Origin: Bacillota bacterium | Lineage (GTDB): Bacteria; Bacillota; Clostridia; Christensenellales; Aristaeellaceae | Direction of reading: 5' to 3' | Length of the DNA: 15,990 bases | Assembly (NCBI GenBank): GCA_023416655.1 | Contig: JAEZHK010000124.1 | Span: forward strand, 1-15,990 | Shown: piece by piece, positions 7,509-13,067 of the stretch | Numbering within the stretch: position 1 is the first letter of the stretch | Layout of the letters: the number at the start of each line of letters is the position of its first letter | Program-made: the position numbers and the translations under genes | Notes under the pieces: model-generated | Database searches by the model: none | Told to the model about the DNA's origin: nothing | Seen by the model: the letters and a program-made list of their open reading frames with translations, nothing else

Positions 7509-8572
7509 AACGGTACGACTTCACCCCGGACTACAACAACCTGGTGCTCGCCGCCCGGAACGTGGCCGCGCCGCGGCTGCCCCTCTACGAGCACATCGTC
7601 GGCACAAGGATGATGGAGGACGTTCTGGGGGTCAACCCCTACGCGGGCCTTCTGGACCCCGACGAAGGCGTGCGCGAGAAGGCGTTTTCCGACTGCTGGT
7701 CGTTCTGGCGGACGATGGGCTACGATACCGCCTCCTACGAATGCTGCATCACCGAGATCCTGCCGGGCGGCGGCGCGCTGGGGCGGCATGAGCCGGGGTG
7801 CATCAAGGAGCGCGCCGACTTCGAGCGCTACCCGTGGGACGAGTTGCCAGAGCTCTACTTCCGCCGCTTCGAACCCGCCTTCCGCGCGCTGGAAAAAACC
7901 TGCCCGCCCGGCATGAAGGCGGTGGGCGGCGTCGGGAACGGCGTGTTCGAATGCGTGCAGGATTTGGTGGGCTACATGGACCTTTGCTACATGCGCGAGG
8001 ACGACCCGGAACTCTACGCCGACATGTTCCGGAAGATGGGCGACGTTCAGGTTCAAATCTGGACGCGCTTTCTGAACGAATATTCCGGCGCGTACTGCGT
8101 GCTTCGGTTCGGCGACGACCTGGGCTTCCGCTCGTCCACGCTGATCTCGGCGGAGGACATCCGCGCGCACGTGATCCCGCAGTATCGGCGCATCACCGAC
8201 CTCGCACACAAAACGAACCGCCCGTTCCTCTTGCATTCCTGCGGCTGTCTTTTTGGTGTGTTCGACGACATCATCGAGAAAGCGAACATCGACGCCAAGC
8301 ACTCCAACGAGGACGCCATCGGCCATTTCTCCGTCTGGGCGGAGAAATACGGCGACCGGATCGGCAATTTCGGCGGTGTCGACACCGACGTTCTGTGCCG
8401 CCAGTCGCCCGAGGCGATCCGTGAGTACGTGCTGGACAGCATCCGCCGCGTCCAGGGGCATGGCGGCATCGCGTTCGGCTCGGGCAATTCCATCCCGGAT
8501 TATGTGCCCACCGCTGGCTATTTGGCGATGGTCGAGGCCGTCCGGGACTGGCGCGGCGATCAGGCGCTGTAA
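7505..8572 (+). CDS. URO-D superfamily protein, second MtaA/CmuA-like corrinoid methyltransferase candidate
   Basis: A 355-residue TIM-barrel protein of the uroporphyrinogen decarboxylase superfamily. As in the protein at 1360-2379, the HemE substrate motif is missing and the zinc-type pair is kept (FLLHSCG, H244 and C246), followed by NFGGVDTDVL near residue 288. The sequence is otherwise quite divergent from that protein, so the two are distinct family members. The C-terminal position of the third zinc ligand reads FGSGNSIPDYVP, with no Cys. The start is taken as ATG at 7505 because it forms an ATGA overlap with the regulator stop and follows AAGGGGA; GTG at 7496 is possible and would add three residues. 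Co-transcription with a sensor kinase and regulator points to a substrate-induced catabolic role, possibly methyl transfer, but no substrate can be named. Confidence 0.88.
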   Translation: MKRYDFTPDYNNLVLAARNVAAPRLPLYEHIVGTRMMEDVLGVNPYAGLLDPDEGVREKAFSDCWSFWRTMGYDTASYECCITEILPGGGALGRHEPGCIKERADFERYPWDELPELYFRRFEPAFRALEKTCPPGMKAVGGVGNGVFECVQDLVGYMDLCYMREDDPELYADMFRKMGDVQVQIWTRFLNEYSGAYCVLRFGDDLGFRSSTLISAEDIRAHVIPQYRRITDLAHKTNRPFLLHSCGCLFGVFDDIIEKANIDAKHSNEDAIGHFSVWAEKYGDRIGNFGGVDTDVLCRQSPEAIREYVLDSIRRVQGHGGIAFGSGNSIPDYVPTAGYLAMVEAVRDWRGDQAL

Positions 8573-8596
8573 ACGGTTTTTGCAGCAAGACAAAAT

Positions 8597-8635
8597 GAGG
8601 GCTTGCCACCTGTTCTTCGCAGGCTGCAAGCCCTC
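8597..8635. terminator. Bidirectional hairpin terminator
   Basis: GAGGGCTTGC (8597-8606) pairs perfectly with GCAAGCCCTC (8626-8635), and an inner CCTG/CAGG can extend the stem. It sits 24 bases after the URO-D-like stop. The plus-strand exit is moderately T-rich (TTCGCTTGATTGATTTCTT). The minus-strand exit reads ATTTTGTCTT, so it may also stop transcripts of the convergent microcompartment operon. Confidence 0.7.
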
Positions 8636-8740
8636 TTCGCTTGATTGATTTCTTGTCTACCTATTTGGGGTCAGTTCACGCCCCCACCTTTTCTGTTTCC
8701 GCTTCCGCCCGCCGTCGTCGGTCTGCCCGGAGCATCCCCA

Positions 8741-8900
8741 ATACCAATGGAGAACATAAATCACTCCAAAGCGGCGAGGGATTTTTGATGCGGCGCAAGG
8801 AGCCGGAGTGAGGAATAGCAGCGCTATTTTGAGCGGAAGGCGACACTGCGGCGCGCGAAAAGACCCGGCGCAACGAGTGATTTATGTTTGGAATTGGTAT
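8741..8900. repeat. ATACCAAT repeat, copy A
   Basis: A 160-base non-coding element lying in the 337-base convergent gap (8573-8909); the gap otherwise holds only the terminator. It starts ATACCAAT and ends ATTGGTAT. Its arms pair as AACATAAATCACTC against its exact complement at 8876-8889. The core has AATAGC-AGC-GCTATT, a 6-bp hairpin around 8814-8828, and AAGGAGCCGGAGTGAGG, which is shared with copy C. It has the same orientation as copies B and C. No transposase frame is present. Confidence 0.85.
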
Positions 8901-8909
8901 TAAACAGCG

Positions 8910-9173
8910 TTACAGGGTTTCCGGGTCGATGATCCCGGCGATGGTCAGATCACTGGGCGGGGGCGCTTCCCGGCTCAGCATCAGCGCGGCTTCCGCGCGG
9001 CCGATCATGAAAACGGTGTCGTCGATGCCCGCCTGGCGGGTGCCGTCGCAGGCGATGACAAGGCCCTTTTCCACGCCGTTCACAATCTGCCGGACGACCA
9101 TCAGCTTGATGCCCTCCAGCGTCGGCGTCTTCACCGTGCACACCACCGTGCCGACCACTCGCCCGATGTTCAA
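8910..9173 (-). CDS. EutN/CcmL-family microcompartment vertex protein (BMC-P), divergent
   Basis: An 87-residue BMC-P protein; pentamers of this family cap the vertices of the polyhedral shell. The N-terminus NIGRVVGTVVCTVKTPTLEGIKLMVV follows the family pattern, and the C-terminus AGIIDPETL matches the usual final strand. The middle is degenerate: where good members have a VGAG..G...GSS motif, this one reads CDGTRQAGIDDTVFMIGRAEAA. The start is TTG at 9173, chosen because AAGGAGG (9187-9181) lies 7 bases before it. It is the last of four vertex genes, 31 bases after the preceding one, and the repeat copy A begins 9 bases beyond its stop. Vertex identity is good; the degenerate loop may mean a specialised vertex. 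Confidence 0.85.
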   Translation of the reverse strand: MNIGRVVGTVVCTVKTPTLEGIKLMVVRQIVNGVEKGLVIACDGTRQAGIDDTVFMIGRAEAALMLSREAPPPSDLTIAGIIDPETL

Positions 9174-9180
9174 GCCGCCG

Positions 9181-9187
9181 CCTCCTT
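9181..9187 (-). promoter_or_regulatory. Ribosome binding site fixing a TTG start
   Basis: AAGGAGG on the minus strand lies 7 bases before the TTG at 9173. The TTG codon is also where EutN-family homology (NIGRVVGTV) begins, so the unusual start is well supported. Confidence 0.75.
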
Positions 9188-9204
9188 CAACCCATTGACG
9201 GGCA

Positions 9205-9498
9205 TCACCCGTGGCACCGGGTCGTCTTTCCCTGGCAGGTGAAGGAATCCACCACGCCGCAGAGTGTGACGCTGGCGATGATCGTCTTGTCCTCCAGGAT
9301 CATCTGCGCCGCGCCGCCGTCGTTGTTGGCCAGCACAATATCGCCCAGCCCGGCGTTCGCCGCGTCCAGCGCCACCAGCTCCTCGCCAACCTCGTTCAGG
9401 TTCAGGTCCAGATGGCGGATTTTGAGCAGCTTCAGGCCCCGGTATTTTTCGTATTTCACGGTGGATACCGCCGTGCCGGTCACGCGCGCCAGCTTCAT
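9205..9498 (-). CDS. EutN/CcmL-family microcompartment vertex protein (BMC-P)
   Basis: A 97-residue BMC-P protein. It begins MKLARVTGTAVSTVKYEKYRG, continues with LKLLKIRHLDLN, and has a partly altered loop DAANAGLGDIVLANNDGGAAQM in place of the canonical VGAGEG...GSS. The C-terminus VTLCGVVDSFTCQGK gives the closing strand plus a short tail with two cysteines. Its ATG overlaps the stop of the preceding vertex gene as ATGA and no good independent ribosome binding site is present, so translation is probably coupled. It would form pentamers at shell vertices, perhaps mixed or alternative to those of its three neighbours. Confidence 0.88.
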   Translation of the reverse strand: MKLARVTGTAVSTVKYEKYRGLKLLKIRHLDLNLNEVGEELVALDAANAGLGDIVLANNDGGAAQMILEDKTIIASVTLCGVVDSFTCQGKTTRCHG

Positions 9499-9806
9499 AC
9501 CTCGTTTTCCGCCTTGTTTTTATCGTACCTGCGAAGGCCCATTAGGTCCACAAAGTCCACGATGCCGATGATGGTGCTGTCCACGGGCTTGCCGGTGGTC
9601 AGGTCCGTCTGCCGGGAGGAGCTTCCGCCCGCCCACATCACGATTTCGCCCTCGCCCGCGCCAACGGAGTCCACGGTGACGAACGGCGCGCCCTTTTCCT
9701 GCATGGTATCCATGTCGATGGGCACGGCCACCAGCAGCTTGAGCCCTTGCAGCCGCTCGGACTTTCGGGTGCTCACGATGGAGCCGATCACTCTTGCCAG
9801 CTGCAT
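9495..9806 (-). CDS. EutN/CcmL-family microcompartment vertex protein (BMC-P), canonical
   Basis: A 103-residue BMC-P protein with the canonical family features: QLARVIGSIVSTRKSERLQG, KLLVAVPID, then DSVGAGEGEIVMWAGGSSSR, and a final IIGIVDFVDL strand. It ends with a charged tail (RRYDKNKAENEV). The ATG at 9806 lies inside the end of the upstream vertex gene (19-base overlap), with AAGGAGA 7 bases ahead inside that coding region. Its own stop forms ATGA with the next gene. It is expected to be a principal pentameric vertex protein of the shell encoded here. Confidence 0.92.
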   Translation of the reverse strand: MQLARVIGSIVSTRKSERLQGLKLLVAVPIDMDTMQEKGAPFVTVDSVGAGEGEIVMWAGGSSSRQTDLTTGKPVDSTIIGIVDFVDLMGLRRYDKNKAENEV

Positions 9807-10111
9807 GCGTTCGTCTCCTTTGCCTTGTCGTAGACCCGCGCGCCGCGAAGATCGATGGAATCGAGGATGCCGTAGATGGTGAAGTCCGTGGCCAGATTTT
9901 TGGAAGTGTCCGATTGGCGGCCGGAGCTGCCGTAGGCGCAGAACACCAGATCGCCTTCGCCCGCGCCCACGTCGTCCACACAGATCACATAATCGTCCTT
10001 CATGTGGAGGGTGTCCAGCTCCACGCTCTGCACGATCAGGAGCTTTACGCCTCGCAAGGCCGAAGTCTTGTTGGTGCTGACCACACTGCCGGTGACGCGG
10101 CCTACGAGCAT
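9788..10111 (-). CDS. EutN/CcmL-family microcompartment vertex protein (BMC-P), canonical
   Basis: A 107-residue BMC-P protein, first of the four in the operon. It begins MLVGRVTGSVVSTNKTSALRG, continues KLLIVQSVEL, and carries the canonical loop DDVGAGEGDLVFCAYGSSGR; the final strand reads YGILDSIDLRG. The tail (RVYDKAKETNACSWQE) resembles in position that of the next gene, which suggests an old duplication. The ATG at 10111 has GGAGGGAAACGC in front and lies 20 bases after the LacI-family stop, so it is co-transcribed with the regulator. It is expected to form pentameric shell vertices. Confidence 0.92.
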   Translation of the reverse strand: MLVGRVTGSVVSTNKTSALRGVKLLIVQSVELDTLHMKDDYVICVDDVGAGEGDLVFCAYGSSGRQSDTSKNLATDFTIYGILDSIDLRGARVYDKAKETNACSWQE

Positions 10112-10131
10112 GCGTTTCCCTCCCTCCCTGC

Positions 10132-11148
10132 TTACTTCCCCTCCGACGGCTTGGTGCTGCCGCGCACGACCAGCCTTCCGGACACCTGCGTGTGCATGAT
10201 GGGCCAGTTCGGGTTTTTGATGCGCTTGCGCAGCATGTCCACCGCCAATGTGCCCAGCGCCGAGCGCGAGATGCGCATGGTGGTGAGCGCCGGCATGGTC
10301 ATGGCGCTGAAGGGGATGTCGTCCACGCCGATGATGGAGATGTCCTCCGGAATGCTGTAGCCCGCTTCCCGGATGGCCTTCATCACGCCGATGGCGACGG
10401 TATCGTTGTCCGCGACACAGGCGCCGTGGGGCGTGTATCCGCCCTCCTCCAGCAGCTTCTTCATGTCCTTGTAGGCGCCGCTCAGCGTCGGCATGATGCT
10501 GATGGGCTTGGGAATGGACAGCCCCAGCCGCTCCATCTCCCTAAGGTAGCCCTGATAGCGCTCCTCGCAGTTGCGGATGGGCAGGTTGAAGCGGAGGTAG
10601 CCGATGTCCCGATACCCGAGGCTATAGAGGTAGCGCACCGCTTCGGCGCTGATGTCCTCGTTGTCCATCACCACGGAGTCCACGCGTACGCCGCGCATAC
10701 TGTGGTCCAATACCACCGTGGGCACGGTCAGGATGTCCAGCAGCTTGTAGTCGGCCTCGCTGAGCTCCGTGCCCATCAGGATCACTCCGTCGGGGGGCGA
10801 ATCCATGACCTCCTTCAGCGTTTCCGTCGCGGTGGCCACTTCGCAGTTGACCATCGCCAGGTCGTAGCCGTAGTAGCGGCACTCCCGCTCGATTTGGTCG
10901 ATGATGGAGGCGATGAAGCCCTGGTTTTCCTCGATGGCGATGCCGTGGGTGCGGAACTTGACCACGCAGAGGCGAAACCTCTTGGGCTTCGAGCTGCGTT
11001 TCTGGCCGGGCACCATGTAGTTGTGTTCCTCGATTACCTGAAGCACCCGCTGGCGGGTTTCATCGCTGACGCCTTTTTTCTTGTTGATGACCAGCGAAAC
11101 CGCCGCTGGTGATACGCCCGCCAAGTTGGCAATTTCCCTGATCGTCAT
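10132..11148 (-). CDS. LacI-family transcriptional regulator
   Basis: A 338-residue LacI/GalR-type regulator. The N-terminal helix-turn-helix reads TIREIANLAGVSPAAVSLVIN (2-22), followed by the family's KGVSDETRQRVLQVIEEHNY segment and hinge. Residues from about 58 to 330 form a periplasmic-binding-like effector domain, with DGVILMGTE, GYRDIGYLR, CVADNDTVAIGVMKAI and the family signature DISIIGVDDIPFSAMTMPALTT. It therefore most likely binds a sugar or sugar phosphate and controls the surrounding microcompartment genes. It lies between fucU and the vertex genes on the same strand, 124 bases after fucU, with a weak ribosome binding site (AGGACGG). No clear LacI-type operator was found inside the window; the main operon promoter probably lies beyond 15990. 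Confidence 0.93.
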   Translation of the reverse strand: MTIREIANLAGVSPAAVSLVINKKKGVSDETRQRVLQVIEEHNYMVPGQKRSSKPKRFRLCVVKFRTHGIAIEENQGFIASIIDQIERECRYYGYDLAMVNCEVATATETLKEVMDSPPDGVILMGTELSEADYKLLDILTVPTVVLDHSMRGVRVDSVVMDNEDISAEAVRYLYSLGYRDIGYLRFNLPIRNCEERYQGYLREMERLGLSIPKPISIMPTLSGAYKDMKKLLEEGGYTPHGACVADNDTVAIGVMKAIREAGYSIPEDISIIGVDDIPFSAMTMPALTTMRISRSALGTLAVDMLRKRIKNPNWPIMHTQVSGRLVVRGSTKPSEGK

Positions 11149-11272
11149 AGACCATCCGTCCTACTTCATCATCGTTTGCAGGTATCAAGACCCCCGTCCA
11201 AGGATTCGACGCCTTTTCGCATTTTCCTGCCTGCATCGATCCTCTGGTCGTCATTGTGAGCTTGCGGGTTTT
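11149..11272. other. 124-base gap upstream of the LacI-family gene
   Basis: This is the largest gap within the microcompartment operon apart from the one filled by repeat B. A possible TTGATA -35 is present on the minus strand, but no matching -10 at a proper distance was found. No hairpin or palindromic operator stands out. It may hold a weak separate promoter for the regulator and vertex genes. Confidence 0.3.
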
Positions 11273-11704
11273 CTACGCCTGCAATACGCCCTTTTTCAGG
11301 ATGACGCAGGCGTACAGCGAACGCTCGCCAGTGGCGACGCAGGCATAGGCCTTGCGCGCGCGGTCATAGAACTGGAAGCGCTCGATCCGGCCGATCTTCG
11401 TTCCGCTCTGGTGCTTCTCCACGACCGCCTGAAATTCCTTCCAGATGGGCGGGTCGCCCGCGAGCGTACCCGGCACCACCTGCATCAGCGTCACCGGCGC
11501 GTCCACAAACGTATCCAGCGGCAGAAGGTTCAAAACCGCGTCCAAAAGCGCCACGCCGCCGTGGCCGTCCAGGCGCACGCAGCGCGGGTTCATGCTCTGG
11601 GCCGGAAAGTTCGCGTCGCCGATCACCAGTTCATCGCCATGCCCCATCTCCGCCAGAATCTTCAAAAGTTCCGGCGACAGCAGGGGAGAAATGCCCTTCA
11701 GCAT
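11273..11704 (-). CDS. fucU: L-fucose mutarotase (FucU/RbsD family)
   Basis: A 143-residue cytosolic enzyme that interconverts the alpha and beta anomers of L-fucose, supplying the form used by fucose isomerase. The sequence follows FucU from end to end: LKGISPLLSPELLKILAEMGHGDELV, then DANFPAQS and RLDGHG, and the C-terminal FYDRARKAY...TGERSLYACVILKKGV. His22 in GHGDE and the tyrosines at 120 and 131 correspond to conserved positions of the family. It is closer to FucU than to ribose pyranase RbsD, although related sugars such as L-rhamnose or other deoxy sugars cannot be excluded. The gene sits between the second hexameric shell gene and the LacI-family gene, 15 bases after the former, so it is part of the microcompartment operon and is the best substrate clue in the window. 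Confidence 0.9.
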   Translation of the reverse strand: MLKGISPLLSPELLKILAEMGHGDELVIGDANFPAQSMNPRCVRLDGHGGVALLDAVLNLLPLDTFVDAPVTLMQVVPGTLAGDPPIWKEFQAVVEKHQSGTKIGRIERFQFYDRARKAYACVATGERSLYACVILKKGVLQA

Positions 11705-11719
11705 AACGCGCGCCTCTTC

Positions 11720-11995
11720 TCACAGCTTGGGCAGGATGGCTTCGACGTCGTCGTGGGGCCGGGGGATCACGTGCACGCTGACGAGCTCGCCCACGCGCTT
11801 GGCCGCCGCGCCACCGGCTTCAACCGCCGCCTTGACCGCGCCCACATCGCCGCGCACCATCACCGTCACCAGACCGCCGCCTACCAAAACCTTGCCGATC
11901 AGGTGCACGTTGGCCGCCTTGACCATCGCGTCCGCCGCCTCGATGGAACCGACGAGGCCTTTGGTTTCCACCATACCGAGCGCTTGCTTTTCCAT
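11720..11995 (-). CDS. Hexameric microcompartment shell protein (BMC-H, PduA/EutM-like), copy 2
   Basis: A 91-residue single-domain BMC protein; hexamers tile the shell facets and their central pore admits small metabolites. It shows the full signature: ALGMVETKGLVGSIEAADAMVKAANVHL, the pore loop LVGGGLVTVMVRGDVGAVKAAVEAG, and VSVHVIPRPHDDVEAILP at the end. The pore loop is GGG, as in EutM, instead of GSG as in PduA. AAGGAG stands 9-10 bases before the ATG at 11995. The gene lies 24 bases downstream of a nearly identical paralogue and differs from it mainly at the N-terminus, in the KVLVGG segment, and by lacking a C-terminal tail. Confidence 0.96.
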   Translation of the reverse strand: MEKQALGMVETKGLVGSIEAADAMVKAANVHLIGKVLVGGGLVTVMVRGDVGAVKAAVEAGGAAAKRVGELVSVHVIPRPHDDVEAILPKL

Positions 11996-12019
11996 GGGGA
12001 ATTCTCCTTCCGAAGCGTT

Positions 12020-12325
12020 TTACTTCGTGGTCTTGGGGGTCTTGGGGGACTCTTCGGCGCCGGGCAGCACGGCTTCCACATCGCCGTGGGGACGGGGAAT
12101 TACGTGCACGCTGATCAGCTCGCCCACGCGCTTGGCCGCCGCGCCGCCGGCCTCCACCGCCGCCTTGACTGCGCCCACGTCGCCGCGCACCATCACCGTC
12201 ACCAGGCCGCCGCCCACCAGTTCCCTGCCGACGAGATGGACGTTGGCCGCCTTGACCATCGCGTCCGCCGCCTCGATGGCCGATACCAGACCGCGGGTTT
12301 CAATCATTCCCAAAGCTTCCTGCAT
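12020..12325 (-). CDS. Hexameric microcompartment shell protein (BMC-H, PduA/EutM-like), copy 1
   Basis: A 101-residue single-domain BMC protein with signature ALGMIETRGLVSAIEAADAMVKAANVHL, a GGG pore loop (LVGGGLVTVMVRGD) and ISVHVIPRPHGDVEAVLP. Unlike its tandem paralogue it has a short hydrophilic C-terminal extension, GAEESPKTPKTTK, beyond the usual fold; such tails can face the lumen or cytosol and may contact cargo or neighbouring shell tiles. The ATG at 12325 follows AGGAGAAATCACA, and the gene starts 25 bases after the pduT-like stop. Together with the paralogue it would make the bulk of the shell facets. Confidence 0.96.
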   Translation of the reverse strand: MQEALGMIETRGLVSAIEAADAMVKAANVHLVGRELVGGGLVTVMVRGDVGAVKAAVEAGGAAAKRVGELISVHVIPRPHGDVEAVLPGAEESPKTPKTTK

Positions 12326-12350
12326 TGTGATTTCTCCTAACCTGTTCGTA

Positions 12351-12896
12351 TTAGAGTAGTGCCCGAACCATATCCATGTGGGGCGACGGGATCACCACGC
12401 TGGACCCGATCAGCCCCTTGGAACCCTCGCTCGCTTCGATGGCCTTGACGGCGGCCTCCACGGCGGCCACCTCGCCGGTAAACATCAGAAAGGACTTGCC
12501 GCCCATGCCCCGCCCCAGCCGGACCTCGATCAGGTCCACCTCGCTGGTCTTGACCGCCGTGTCGGCGGCCGAAATGGTGCTGGCGAGGGAGAACGTTTCG
12601 ATCACGCCCACCGCCTGCGCCTGGTCCACCGTGGGCGCGCCCATCATGGCGTTGAGCACGCGCTCGTCCACATTGGCAATGACCAGACTGTCCACCAGCT
12701 GGGAGGCCGCGCCCGCGACCCCTGCCGCCACCGCGGCCCGGACTGCCGCGACTTCGCCGCTCACCATCACAATGTACTTGCCGGCGCAGGCGGTCTGCGC
12801 GGAGACCAGATCGACCGCCGCGGTCTTGACCATCTGATCCCCCGCGAGCACCCCCAGCGGGATGCTGTTTGTTTCCACCACACCAATTGCCGTCAT
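12351..12896 (-). CDS. pduT: Trimeric tandem-BMC shell protein, PduT-like, with pore cysteine
   Basis: A 181-residue BMC-T protein made of two BMC domains (about 1-90 and 91-181); trimers act as pseudo-hexameric tiles. The first domain starts MTAIGVVETNSIPLGVLAGDQM and has SAQTACAGKY, which aligns with the segment of Salmonella PduT carrying the Cys that binds a 4Fe-4S cluster at the trimer pore (here Cys37). The second domain has QAVGVIETFSLASTISAADTAVK, LGRGMGGKSFLMFTGEV and VVIPSPH. Length is close to PduT (184). The ATG at 12896 is chosen because it begins the BMC fold and follows GGGGGTG; the frame runs on to 12950 into repeat B. PduT works with PduS, whose homologue is immediately upstream, so an electron relay through the shell is likely. 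Confidence 0.92.
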   Translation of the reverse strand: MTAIGVVETNSIPLGVLAGDQMVKTAAVDLVSAQTACAGKYIVMVSGEVAAVRAAVAAGVAGAASQLVDSLVIANVDERVLNAMMGAPTVDQAQAVGVIETFSLASTISAADTAVKTSEVDLIEVRLGRGMGGKSFLMFTGEVAAVEAAVKAIEASEGSKGLIGSSVVIPSPHMDMVRALL

Positions 12897-12909
12897 GACG
12901 CACCCCCCT

Positions 12910-13067
12910 ATACCAATGCGAAATATTGTTTCGTCCAAAGCGGCGAACATTTTGTTCCTGGCTAGGAGCCGCAGCGCAGGCGTAGCAGCGCTACGTCAAG
13001 CGGAGAGCGACACCGCCAGGGGCGAAAAGATCCGTCGCGACGATGAAAGAATGTTGCGGATTGGTAT
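12910..13067. repeat. ATACCAAT repeat, copy B, filling an operon junction
   Basis: A 158-base element from ATACCAAT to ATTGGTAT. The arms pair as AATATTGTTTCGTC with its near-complement on the right, differing in sequence from copies A and C. The core contains GAACA-TTT-TGTTC and CGTAGC-AGC-GCTACG hairpins. On the minus strand it starts at the final base of the pduS-like stop codon and ends just before the pduT-like ribosome binding site, so it makes up the whole gap between the two genes and must be co-transcribed with them. Confidence 0.85.

Noticed and set aside
8655..8690. Small TGGGG/CCCCA hairpin followed by CCTTTT as a second terminator
   Set aside because: The stem is only 5 bp with a large loop; the 8597-8635 hairpin is far stronger and better placed.
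8676..8873. A 65-codon minus-strand open frame across repeat A
   Set aside because: It runs through the repeat itself and has no ribosome binding site or recognisable family; the part outside the repeat is a short arginine-rich tail.
11190..11215. A short stretch upstream of the LacI-family gene resembling the GCGAAAAG part of the repeat
   Set aside because: The similarity is limited to roughly 8-15 bases with gaps, lacks the ATACCAAT end, and is within chance for this composition.
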